DNA of 19,716 nucleotides. Source: an uncultured Bacillota bacterium. GTDB lineage: Bacteria > Bacillota > Clostridia > Lachnospirales > Lachnospiraceae. The notes under the pieces are model-generated. The model saw nothing but the letters and a program-made list of their open reading frames with translations. It had not been told where the DNA came from and did no database searches. Of this stretch, positions 1 to 6,664 are shown one piece after another. The position numbers were made by a program, and so were the translations under genes. Within the stretch, counting starts at the first letter, position 1. Each line of letters starts with the position of its first letter. The stretch lies in contig CAJKMA010000055.1 of NCBI GenBank assembly GCA_905200905.1, positions 1 to 19,716 of the forward strand, read 5' to 3'.

Positions 1-920
1 TTTCCCGAAGTGTATTAACACTCTATTCTTATGATGATAATCCGGAAGATATTTCACTTCCTAATGTACTTCGCCAGTGTATGAATCTGATTAGTGTATT
101 TCCGCTATTGTCTGTATATGGATATCAAGCACATAAGCATTACAATCTGGATGACAGTTTATATATTCACAATCCAGAGAGCCATCTTTCTACAGCAGAA
201 AACATTTTATTGCTTTTGCGTCCAGATAAGATTTATACGTCTCTGGAGGCAAAGATTCTGGATTTGGCCCTGGTACTTCACATGGAGCATGGTGGTGGTA
301 ATAACTCTACCTTTACTACTCATGTAGTTTCTTCTTCTGGAACGGATACGTATTCTGCTATTGCAGCAGCTTTGGGGTCTTTAAAAGGTCCAAAGCATGG
401 AGGCGCCAATATTAAAGTGGTCAGCATGTTTCAGGATATGAAAGAACATCTGCAGGATTGGACAGATGAGGAAGAAATCAAAGAATATCTTGTAAAACTT
501 TTACATAAAGAGGCTTTTGATAAAAGAGGGCTGATTTATGGAATGGGTCATGCAGTTTATTCCATTTCAGATCCAAGGGCACAGATTTTCAAACGGTTTG
601 TGAAGCAGTTAGCAGCAGAAAAAGGCAGAATGAAAGACTATGAATTGTATGCTAAGGTAGAACGGTTGGCACCTGAAGTGATTGCAAAGGAACGCCGCAT
701 TTACAAAGGCGTTAGTGCTAATGTGGACTTTTATAGTGGTTTTGTCTACAGCATGTTGGGATTGCCCCTTGAATTATATACACCTATGTTTGCCATTGCC
801 CGTATTGTAGGTTGGTCTGCACACCGTATGGAAGAACTAATCAATACGGATAAGATTATCCGTCCGGCTTATAAGAATGTTTTAGATGAACAGAGTTACA
901 AGGCATTGAATCAGCGATGA
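1..920 (+). CDS. gltA: Citrate synthase, C-terminal part (5' end outside window)
   Basis: The reading frame is open from base 3, so the gene starts upstream; about 305 residues are visible. Citrate synthase condenses acetyl-CoA with oxaloacetate in the cytoplasm, feeding the oxidative branch to 2-oxoglutarate and glutamate. Three family landmarks are present: GPKHGGAN, whose His (codon near 396) matches the substrate-binding His; YGMGHAVY, whose His (near 549) is the second active-site His; and SANVDFYSG, whose Asp (near 726) fits the catalytic Asp. The segment HMEHGGGNNSTF is typical of type I enzymes. An internal ATG at 81 is not a start, because conserved sequence runs in frame before it. 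It ends at TGA 918-920, 67 bp before yqeG. A 2-methylcitrate synthase role cannot be excluded from the sequence. Confidence 0.93.
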   Translation, partial: SRSVLTLYSYDDNPEDISLPNVLRQCMNLISVFPLLSVYGYQAHKHYNLDDSLYIHNPESHLSTAENILLLLRPDKIYTSLEAKILDLALVLHMEHGGGNNSTFTTHVVSSSGTDTYSAIAAALGSLKGPKHGGANIKVVSMFQDMKEHLQDWTDEEEIKEYLVKLLHKEAFDKRGLIYGMGHAVYSISDPRAQIFKRFVKQLAAEKGRMKDYELYAKVERLAPEVIAKERRIYKGVSANVDFYSGFVYSMLGLPLELYTPMFAIARIVGWSAHRMEELINTDKIIRPAYKNVLDEQSYKALNQR

Positions 921-940
921 AGGTTTGACAAAACTAGTAT

Positions 941-969
941 GTACCTGTTACCATAAGAAAAACAGGTGC
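941..969 (+). promoter_or_regulatory. Stem-loop just upstream of the yqeG ribosome binding site
   Basis: ACCTGTT at 943-949 pairs with AACAGGT at 961-967 across an 11-nt loop. The stem ends three bases before the AAGGAGA ribosome binding site of yqeG. No T-run follows, so it is not a normal intrinsic terminator. It may be a weak processing or attenuation site, or chance. Confidence 0.3.
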
Positions 970-987
970 AAGGAGAATATAAAATCT

Positions 988-1500
988 ATGTTTAAGAAGT
1001 TTTTTCCAGATGAATATCTGGAGTCCACTTATAAAATTGATTTTGAGGAGCAATACCGGAAGGGATACCGAGGAATTATTTTTGATATTGATAATACTTT
1101 GGTTCCTCATGGAGCACCCTCAGACCAAAGAGCAGAGAAGCTGTTTGAAAATCTGAAACGTATGGGATTTCAATGCTGTCTTTTATCAAATAATCAATAT
1201 CAGAGGGTTAGCTCCTTTAATGAAAAAATTCAGGTACATTTTATTGAAAATGCGCATAAACCTTCTAAGAAAAATTATTTGAAAGCCATGGAGCTTATGG
1301 GGACAAAGCTTAATAATACGCTGTTTGTGGGTGACCAGCTGTTTACGGATGTATATGGAGCCAAGAGAGTGGGAATTCACAACATTTTGGTGAAACCCAT
1401 TCATCCAAAAGAGGAAATTCAGATAGTATTGAAACGGAAGTTGGAAAAAATTGTTTTGTTTTTTTACGCAAAAGAACAAAGAAAGAGAAAAAAGAGTTGA
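988..1500 (+). CDS. yqeG: YqeG-family HAD phosphatase
   Basis: This 170-residue protein belongs to the YqeG branch of the HAD superfamily (related to mitochondrial phosphatidylglycerophosphate phosphatase). HAD motif I is FDIDNTL near residues 33-39, with the nucleophile and general-acid Asp residues. Motif II is LLSNN near 67-71, the motif III Lys lies in AHKPSKKNY, and motif IV is VGDQLFTDV near residue 115. The start is ATG 988, because AAGGAGA at 970-976 lies 11 bp upstream and the protein then begins MFKKFFPDEY, the usual family N-terminus; an upstream TTG at 925 has no ribosome binding site. The C-terminus is basic (KRKKS). The gene sits 83 bp before efp. The substrate is unproven; phosphatidylglycerophosphate is possible by homology. 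Confidence 0.88.
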   Translation: MFKKFFPDEYLESTYKIDFEEQYRKGYRGIIFDIDNTLVPHGAPSDQRAEKLFENLKRMGFQCCLLSNNQYQRVSSFNEKIQVHFIENAHKPSKKNYLKAMELMGTKLNNTLFVGDQLFTDVYGAKRVGIHNILVKPIHPKEEIQIVLKRKLEKIVLFFYAKEQRKRKKS

Positions 1501-1583
1501 AAATTGCTTCCAGATATTATAGAATGAAGTATAGCGGAAAATAACAGGTTTTCCCAACGGACGAAATAAGGAGGAATATCATT

Positions 1584-2141
1584 ATGATATCAGCAGGAGA
1601 TTTTAAAAACGGTCTCACACTGGAAATTGATGGTAACGTAGTACAGATTATGGAATTTCAGCACGTTAAACCAGGTAAAGGTGCTGCATTCGTTAGAACA
1701 AAATTAAAAAATGTAATCAGTGGTGGAATTATTGAAAAAACTTTCAGACCAACTGAGAAATTCCCACAGGCAAGAATTGAACGTGTGGATATGCAGTATT
1801 TATACAATGATGGTGATTTGTATAACTTCATGAACAATGAGACATATGATCAGATTGCTATTGCACAGGATACAGTAGGAGATTCTTTGAAATTCGTAAA
1901 AGAAAACGAAACAGTAAAAATATGTTCTTACAATGGAAATGTATTCGCAATCGAAGCACCATTATTTGTAGAACTGGAAATCACAGATACAGAGCCGGGC
2001 TTTGCAGGAAATACTGCACAGGGTGCTACAAAACCAGCAGTTGTAGAGACTGGTGCTACAGTATATGTACCTCTGTTTGTAAACCAGGGTGATGTCATTA
2101 AAATTGACACAAGAACTGGAGAATATTTATCAAGAGTTTAA
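1584..2141 (+). CDS. efp: Translation elongation factor P
   Basis: EF-P (185 aa, normal family length) binds ribosomes stalled on polyproline and restores peptide bond formation. The N-terminal KOW-like domain (about 1-62) holds the loop HVKPGKGAA with Lys32 at its tip, the residue that is modified in many bacteria. The two OB-fold domains follow, ending in the signature GDVIKIDTRTGEYLSRV. The start is set by a perfect AAGGAGG at 1568-1574. No epmA/epmB or ymfI-like modification gene is visible here. In Firmicutes efp is often near yqeG, as seen here. No terminator with a T-run follows; the next 300 bp hold structured sequence. Confidence 0.97.
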   Translation: MISAGDFKNGLTLEIDGNVVQIMEFQHVKPGKGAAFVRTKLKNVISGGIIEKTFRPTEKFPQARIERVDMQYLYNDGDLYNFMNNETYDQIAIAQDTVGDSLKFVKENETVKICSYNGNVFAIEAPLFVELEITDTEPGFAGNTAQGATKPAVVETGATVYVPLFVNQGDVIKIDTRTGEYLSRV

Positions 2142-2168
2142 TTCATATTTAGAAAATTTCTAAAATTT

Positions 2169-2299
2169 ATTGTATTCAATGATAATTTAGAATATTGGTA
2201 TATTTTTCGCAAATTTGTCTGGGCCTTCTTAAGAACAAATGGAAGTGCAGACTGAGCGTAAAATATATCAATATTCAGATTTGTAATATTGAATGCGAT
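2169..2299 (+). ncRNA. Candidate structured RNA (rod-like inverted repeat with central bubble)
   Basis: In the gap after efp, 2191-2206 pairs with 2260-2275 as about 15 bp with one wobble. Inside it CGC (2208-2210) pairs with GCG (2256-2258), GTCTG (2217-2221) with CAGAC (2248-2252), and CTTC (2225-2228) with GAAG (2242-2245). Outside it, after a 10/12-nt bubble, ATTCAAT (2174-2180) pairs with ATTGAAT (2288-2294), extended by wobbles to 2169/2299. The result is one long rod with a central bubble. This shape resembles 6S RNA, but the element is shorter than usual and I cannot show homology. TTGACA at 2104-2109, with a weak -10 near 2127, could be a promoter inside efp. A small MITE-like inverted repeat is the alternative. 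Confidence 0.35.
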
Positions 2300-2379
2300 T
2301 TCTATATTCTTTCAAATCACTTTTCAATAATCTATCAAAGAAAATTCCCATAAATTTTAATATAGAAGTGGTATTTGGC

Positions 2380-2416
2380 AGCAGAGGGAAGGATCTGTCC
2401 AGTCCCAATGTCTGCT
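2380..2416 (+). promoter_or_regulatory. Nested hairpin in leader of the DUF5688-like gene
   Basis: Three nested stem blocks pair in order: AGCAGA (2380-2385) with TCTGCT (2411-2416), GGGA (2386-2389) with TCCC (2403-2406), and GGA (2391-2393) with TCC (2398-2400), closed by a TCTG loop. It lies 36 bp before the start of the following gene and is followed by AT-rich sequence without a strong T-run. It could be a leader element or the 3' part of the structured region before it. No riboswitch class is recognised. Confidence 0.35.
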
Positions 2417-2451
2417 TAATATAAATAAAAAAGAAAGGACGAATGTATTGT

Positions 2452-3336
2452 ATGGAGTATCAGACATTCAAAGAAGAATTATGCAGGATTTTACAAAAGA
2501 GGACAGAAGGTAAGAAAAAAGTTATTTTACAGCAGGTGGAAAAAAACAATGGAGTTGTTCTGGATGCGGTGGTATTACAAGGTGAAAGGGAGCAGGTGCT
2601 TCCAACCATTTATCTGGAGGAGCTTTATGAGATTTATGAACAAGGAGTTACTCTGGAACAGATTGCAGGGCATATTTTGTGTGAAGAGGAAAAATGGAAG
2701 GATGAGGTGGAGTTTTCATTGGAAGAATTTGAAGATTATACCAGGGCAAGAACGAGTGTGTTTTATAAGTTGGTGAATTACCAGATGAATGAGAGAATGT
2801 TAAAAAGAGTACCTTATATCCGGTATTTGGATTTAGCAGTCGTTTTTTATTACCGTGTGGAGCAAGAGCATTTTCCAGGTGGTTCTGTATTGATACATAA
2901 TAATAATCTAGTGACTTGGGGTATTACCAAAAGTCAACTGATGAAGGATGCGGCTTTTAATACCAGCAGAAAGCTGCCATATCGTTTTATGGGAATGGAA
3001 ACCTTAATTGCAGAGCTGTCTGGGGAGACTGAGATGGAAAATCTTCAGAAGGAAGAATTGATGTATGTTCTTACGAACGAGGAAAAATTTTATGGTGCAG
3101 CAGTGTTGTTGTATCCTCATGTTTTGGCCCATATTGGTACACTTCTGAAAAGAAATTTCTTTGTACTGCCAAGCAGTGTTCATGAATGTATTCTAGTTCC
3201 AGATCAGGGACATTATACCCGCTTTGAATTAATGAAAATGGTGAGAGAGGTTAATCAAAACCAAGTAGAAGAAGAGGAAATTCTCTCTTATCAGGTCTAT
3301 TACTATGATAGGAAGAGAGAAGCATTGGTAATGTAG
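2452..3336 (+). CDS. DUF5688-like protein, function unknown
   Basis: This soluble, acidic protein of 294 aa starts MEYQTFKEELCRIL. Its pattern resembles the large Lachnospiraceae family annotated as DUF5688: an N-terminal YxxFKxxL segment, a TIYLEELYExYxxG block near residue 50, a central FYKLVNYxxN block, and a late FYGAAVLLYP followed by SSVHECILVPD. No catalytic motif, signal peptide or membrane segment is visible. ATG 2452 is preferred over ATG 2443 because AAAGGA at 2434-2439 would be only 3 bp from the latter. A structured leader precedes it and a 20-bp hairpin follows the stop codon. Members of this family often occur in many copies per genome; the function is unknown. Confidence 0.8.
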   Translation: MEYQTFKEELCRILQKRTEGKKKVILQQVEKNNGVVLDAVVLQGEREQVLPTIYLEELYEIYEQGVTLEQIAGHILCEEEKWKDEVEFSLEEFEDYTRARTSVFYKLVNYQMNERMLKRVPYIRYLDLAVVFYYRVEQEHFPGGSVLIHNNNLVTWGITKSQLMKDAAFNTSRKLPYRFMGMETLIAELSGETEMENLQKEELMYVLTNEEKFYGAAVLLYPHVLAHIGTLLKRNFFVLPSSVHECILVPDQGHYTRFELMKMVREVNQNQVEEEEILSYQVYYYDRKREALVM

Positions 3337-3342
3337 TTAAGT

Positions 3343-3387
3343 GGGGAATGCTGCCCGATTTTTAGAGAAAATTGGGTAGTATTTCCC
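3343..3387. repeat. 20-bp hairpin directly after the DUF5688-like gene
   Basis: Bases 3343-3362 pair with 3368-3387 over 20 positions with only four wobbles, around a 5-nt loop (TAGAG). The hairpin begins 6 bp after the stop codon. No T-run follows on either strand, so it may protect or process the mRNA end rather than act as a classical terminator, although it can help separate this gene from the tRNA gene. Confidence 0.6.
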
Positions 3388-3436
3388 AAATTTAGATGGA
3401 AATTCATGGAGAAATTGCTGGAAAATTTTCAAAGGC

Positions 3437-3465
3437 TTTACAACAAAGAAAATTTGTGGTATGAT
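3437..3465 (+). promoter_or_regulatory. Promoter of tRNA-Arg
   Basis: The -35 box TTTACA (3437-3442) and -10 box TATGAT (3460-3465) are 17 bp apart, with an extended -10 TGG at 3457-3459. Transcription would begin near 3472, about 15 bp before the tRNA. The same transcript could run into the SH3b gene. Confidence 0.75.
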
Positions 3466-3486
3466 AAATGAGATATAGAAATAGAT

Positions 3487-3559
3487 GCACTCGTAGCTCA
3501 GGGGATAGAGCAGTGGTTTCCGGTACCACGTGTCGGGGGTTCGAATCCCTCCGGGTGTG
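3487..3559 (+). tRNA. tRNA-Arg (anticodon CCG)
   Basis: The sequence folds into a full cloverleaf. The acceptor stem GCACTCG pairs with CGGGTGT (3552-3558, with wobbles). The anticodon stem GTGGT/ACCAC (3513-3517 and 3525-3529) encloses the loop TTCCGGT, giving anticodon CCG, which reads the Arg codon CGG. The T arm is GGGGG-TTCGAAT-CCCTC. The discriminator base is G3559, usual for tRNA-Arg, and CCA is not encoded. No terminator lies between it and the gene at 3611, and no integrase lies nearby to suggest use as an attachment site. Confidence 0.95.
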
Positions 3560-3610
3560 TTATATGCTTTGGGGAGAGCATGAGGATAAGGGAATATAAG
3601 GAGGACAAAT

Positions 3611-4516
3611 ATGTTAGACAATTTCAGAGAATGGCTCTCAGATAATCTGAGGTATATTCTTCTGGGTCTGGCAATTCTGATTGTTCTGGTTATCTTATTT
3701 TTTGGAATCAAAGCAATTACAGGGGGATTTTCTGATAAAGAAGGAAAAGAACCTGCTCAGAAAACAGAACAAGAGAAAGAGTCTGGGAAGTCTGGAGATT
3801 CAGAAGAGAAACCTTCTGAAGAGAAATCCGGAAATGCTCTTGCAAAGGATGCCCACCCTGAAGTAACAACTTTGGTAGAAGCGTTTTATGCTGCTTGGGG
3901 ACAGAAGGATGTTGCCAAGATGAAAGAATTAACAGATGCTTTTAGCAAAACAGATGAAACGAAGGTTACCAATGCAGACTATATTGAAGAATATAGAAAT
4001 GTAGAGGTGTACACCAAACCAGGACTGGAAGAGAATAGTTATGTAGTTTTTATTTCTTATGATTTAAAGTTTAAAGATGTAGAAACGCCAGCCCCGGGAC
4101 TTTCTGTGATATATGTTTATCAAAATGAAGATGGAACCTATCTGATTCATAATGATGAAAGCAATGCAGAAATTGAGGAATGCATTGAAAAAACAAGACA
4201 GGAAGAGGATGTAAAAGAACTGATTACTCAGGTTGAGAAAGAGCTCAATGAAGCGATAGAAGGGGACGAAAATCTGAGAAAATTTGAAGAAGAGTTGGGG
4301 AGCAAAGTGAATACAGCGATGATGGCTGATAACGGAGAAATGCTTACAACCACAGAAATTTGTAATATGCGTGCAGAGGCAAATTCAGATTCAGATATTG
4401 TTGCAATCCTTACAAAAGGAGAGCAGGTGAAGAAACTGGAAAACGCAGATGAAAATTGGATTAAAGTAGAGTATCAGGGAAATGAAGGATATGTCTACAG
4501 TGATTTGCTTCAGTGA
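3611..4516 (+). CDS. Membrane-anchored SH3b-domain protein
   Basis: This 301-aa protein has a single hydrophobic helix at about residues 14-36 after a short N-terminus, then a Lys/Glu/Ser-rich linker (about 40-80). A compact region follows (about 82-190, HPEVTTLVEAFYAAWGQKDV...), resembling an NTF2-like fold. An acidic helical stretch comes next, then a C-terminal bacterial SH3 domain (about 238-301) with the signature ICNMRAEANSDSDIVAIL and GYVYSDLLQ. It is probably anchored in the membrane with its domains outside, where SH3b domains commonly bind peptidoglycan. AAGGAGG at 3598-3604 fixes the start. It lies 51 bp after tRNA-Arg and may be read from the tRNA promoter. The biological role is unknown. 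Confidence 0.85.
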   Translation: MLDNFREWLSDNLRYILLGLAILIVLVILFFGIKAITGGFSDKEGKEPAQKTEQEKESGKSGDSEEKPSEEKSGNALAKDAHPEVTTLVEAFYAAWGQKDVAKMKELTDAFSKTDETKVTNADYIEEYRNVEVYTKPGLEENSYVVFISYDLKFKDVETPAPGLSVIYVYQNEDGTYLIHNDESNAEIEECIEKTRQEEDVKELITQVEKELNEAIEGDENLRKFEEELGSKVNTAMMADNGEMLTTTEICNMRAEANSDSDIVAILTKGEQVKKLENADENWIKVEYQGNEGYVYSDLLQ

Positions 4517-4518
4517 TG

Positions 4519-4568
4519 AAATAGGTAAAAAAATAGCTGCTGAATCAGCAGCTATTTTTTTACCTATT
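4519..4568. terminator. Bidirectional palindromic terminator
   Basis: A perfect inverted repeat of about 24 bp per arm is centred on A4544, with the GC-rich core TAGCTGCTGA/TCAGCAGCTA flanked by an A7 run on one side and a T7 run on the other. It therefore terminates on both strands. It serves the SH3b gene (stop at 4516) and the convergent cell-wall-binding protein, whose stop codon at 4564-4566 lies inside the stem. Confidence 0.93.
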
Positions 4569-5691
4569 TTTCAGCTGTGGCGTCAAGGCTTCCATCTTCC
4601 CTTAGAAAATAAGATTTTCCACCCAGAGTAATCCAGCCAGTGGCCATGGTACCGTCTTCATTGAAATAGTACTGCTTATCTCCAATCTGTCGCCATCCAG
4701 TCATAAGCTGTCCATTTGCCAGATAGTATTTTTTTCCATTATCCTCTATCCAGCCCTCCTGTAATTTGCCTTCTGAGGTGAGATAATACCATTTACTGTT
4801 ATCCTGGAAGAGTCCTGTTCTGGCGCTTCCATCAGAATTAATATAATACCATTTATCCTCTTGTTTCAGCCATCCGGACTGTGCTAGGATTCCTTCTTCG
4901 GTAATAAAATATTTTTTTCCATTTACAGTTATCCAACCTTTTTGCTCTTTTCCGTCTGCCCCGAGGAAATGTTTTTGACCGCCTTCGTCGATCCAGGCAT
5001 TCGTAACCTTGGAACCGTCCTGATCCATGTAATAGCGATCTCCGCCATTAGAAATCCAGCCAGTAGCCATAGTACCGTCTTCTCGGAAAAAATAGGTTTT
5101 TCCATCAATATCCTGGAAACCAGTGGCAATCGTTCCTGTTTCGTCCAGATGATATTTCTTGCCTTCCAATTCAGTCCATCCTGCTGTAACAGAACCATCT
5201 TCCTGGAAAAGGTGAGATACTCCGTCAATTTCTATAATTCCTGTAGCCATAACGCCAGAAGAAGAAAAATAATATTTTTTTCCATCTAAATCTGCCCATC
5301 CAGTTACAGGGGAGCCATCTTCATTTAGGTAATATTTTCCGTTTTCATCTTCAAACCAGCCTGTAGTAGCTGAGCCGTCTGGATTGCGGTGATAAAGCTT
5401 TCCCTGTTCCTGTAGCCATCCTGTTTGGACATAACCTTTAGAATCAAAATAATAGGTAACACCATCAATTTCTTGGCTAGTATCATGAACAAAAGAACCT
5501 TTTTTAGAAACATAACGCCGTCCCTGTGCATTATAAACCCAATGCTTTTCCTTTCTCATTTCCTTTGCATTTTCTCTGGAAACCATATAATTCTTCATAA
5601 ACACGCACATATATTGGGGGGTAATCAAAAGAAAAGCACCCAAAAACAGAATAAATGTCCAGAAAAAAACACGTTTCATTATGGCCTTCAT
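4564..5691 (-). CDS. Membrane-anchored cell-wall-binding repeat protein
   Basis: This 375-aa protein has an N-terminal hydrophobic helix (about residues 7-30) behind basic residues, acting as a signal anchor or uncleaved signal. The rest consists of about 15 repeats of roughly 20 residues with the pattern TGWxxxxGKxYYxxxDGxxx, the CW_binding/choline-binding (glucan-binding) repeat. There is no catalytic domain and no LPXTG motif. Such repeats form beta-hairpin solenoids that bind choline-teichoic acids or glucans in other species; the ligand here is not known. The start ATG 5691 is supported by AGGA seven bases upstream, after a good promoter. The gene is monocistronic, between that promoter and the shared terminator. 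Several repeats are degenerate (TGIIEIDG, TGLFQDNS). Confidence 0.88.
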   Translation of the reverse strand: MKAIMKRVFFWTFILFLGAFLLITPQYMCVFMKNYMVSRENAKEMRKEKHWVYNAQGRRYVSKKGSFVHDTSQEIDGVTYYFDSKGYVQTGWLQEQGKLYHRNPDGSATTGWFEDENGKYYLNEDGSPVTGWADLDGKKYYFSSSGVMATGIIEIDGVSHLFQEDGSVTAGWTELEGKKYHLDETGTIATGFQDIDGKTYFFREDGTMATGWISNGGDRYYMDQDGSKVTNAWIDEGGQKHFLGADGKEQKGWITVNGKKYFITEEGILAQSGWLKQEDKWYYINSDGSARTGLFQDNSKWYYLTSEGKLQEGWIEDNGKKYYLANGQLMTGWRQIGDKQYYFNEDGTMATGWITLGGKSYFLREDGSLDATAEK

Positions 5692-5748
5692 AAGTCATCC
5701 TCACTGTATTCTTTGAAATATCTTTTGAAATCTATATGTCGTGCAATC

Positions 5749-5777
5749 ATTATACCACGAGTGCAGAAAAAGAAGAA
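5749..5777 (-). promoter_or_regulatory. Promoter of the cell-wall-binding repeat gene
   Basis: On the minus strand a perfect TATAAT (5754-5749) is preceded by an extended -10 TGG; the -35 at 5777-5772 (TTCTTC) is weak. It lies about 58 bp upstream of the start codon. Confidence 0.55.
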
Positions 5778-5784
5778 GAGAAAA

Positions 5785-5815
5785 TTTCCACCAAGGCGCA
5801 TAAGTATGTTATAAT
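5785..5815 (+). promoter_or_regulatory. Promoter of the rluF-ligA-cls-metA operon
   Basis: TATAAT at 5810-5815 is preceded by an extended -10 TGT (5807-5809). A weak -35 (TTTCCA, 5785-5790) sits 19 bp upstream. Transcription would start near 5822, 37 bp before rluF. It is back to back with the promoter for the gene on the other strand. Confidence 0.55.
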
Positions 5816-5858
5816 AATTGCACGCCGTGTAAAGTAGAGGCTAAAAAAGGAGAACACC

Positions 5859-6647
5859 ATGCGTTTAAATAAATTTTTGAGTGAAGCTGGTCTCTGCTCT
5901 AGGAGAGAGGCAGACCGTTTGATTGAGGACGGGCGCATTACAGTTAATGGAGAGCCAGTATCTCCTGGGATGCAGGTAGAAAATTCAGATCTGGTGTGTC
6001 TGGATGGAAACAAGGTGGAGCTTCAAGAGAGAAAAGTACTACTTCTTTTTTATAAACCAAAGGGAATAGAATGCACTACCAATATGCAGGTGAAAAAGAA
6101 TGTGATTTCTTATATTCATTACCCTATTCGGGTATATTATGCAGGAAGGCTTGATAAGGATTCAGAAGGGTTGTTATTACTGACCAATCAGGGTGATTTG
6201 GTAAATGAGATTATGAAAGCTGGAAATTTTCATGAGAAAGAATATCTGGTTACCGTAGACCGGCCAGTAACAGAAGACTTTCTTCAAAAGATAAGAAGTG
6301 GTGTGCCGATTCTTGGAACTGTGACAAGGCCATGTGTGGCGGAAAAAAAAGAAGAATATGAGTTTCGGATTGTTCTAACTCAGGGCTTGAATCGCCAGAT
6401 TAGGAGAATGTGCAGTTATTTAGGATATGAAGTGAAAAAACTGAAACGGATTCGTATTATGAATCTTACTTTGGAGAACTTAAAGGTAGGAGAATACAGA
6501 GAGGCTACAAAATCAGAAATACAAGAATTAAAAAGACAGATTGAGAAAGAAAAAACAGTTAGAGGAAAAGAAGTTTATAGAGGAGGAAAACCTGTAAAAA
6601 ATCCAGGAAAATATAGAAATCCTGAAAAAAAATTCAGAAAAAAATAG
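5859..6647 (+). CDS. rluF: 23S rRNA pseudouridine synthase, RluF type
   Basis: This member of the RsuA/RluB/RluE/RluF family (262 aa) converts a uridine in rRNA to pseudouridine. An S4 RNA-binding domain covers about residues 1-48 (MRLNKFLSEAGLCSRREADRL begins it). The catalytic domain holds GRLDKDSEGLLLLTN with the nucleophile Asp99. The segments GDLVNEIMKAGN, HEKEYLVTVDRPVT, GVPILGTVT and GLNRQIRRMC..LGYEVKKLKR fit RluF (E. coli site U2604) better than RluB. The C-terminus from about 225 is a Lys/Arg-rich tail likely to contact RNA. AAGGAGA at 5845-5851 sets the start. It is the first gene of an operon; ligA follows after 17 bp. Exact target position is inferred. Confidence 0.88.
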   Translation: MRLNKFLSEAGLCSRREADRLIEDGRITVNGEPVSPGMQVENSDLVCLDGNKVELQERKVLLLFYKPKGIECTTNMQVKKNVISYIHYPIRVYYAGRLDKDSEGLLLLTNQGDLVNEIMKAGNFHEKEYLVTVDRPVTEDFLQKIRSGVPILGTVTRPCVAEKKEEYEFRIVLTQGLNRQIRRMCSYLGYEVKKLKRIRIMNLTLENLKVGEYREATKSEIQELKRQIEKEKTVRGKEVYRGGKPVKNPGKYRNPEKKFRKK

Positions 6648-6664
6648 TAGGAGGATTGCATTCC

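Noticed and set aside
1504..1532. Promoter for efp (TTGCTT with a -10-like AAGTAT)
   Set aside because: The -10 match is poor at 17-bp spacing and better -10 matches have wrong spacing.
3487..3559. tRNA gene as an integration site for a mobile element
   Set aside because: No integrase, no repeated tRNA 3' end and no foreign-looking block lie downstream.
3337..3711. Minus-strand 124-codon frame over the tRNA gene
   Set aside because: It is antisense to the tRNA and the SH3b gene; the GGIRTPDTWYR-like text is the usual artefact of translating a tRNA backwards.
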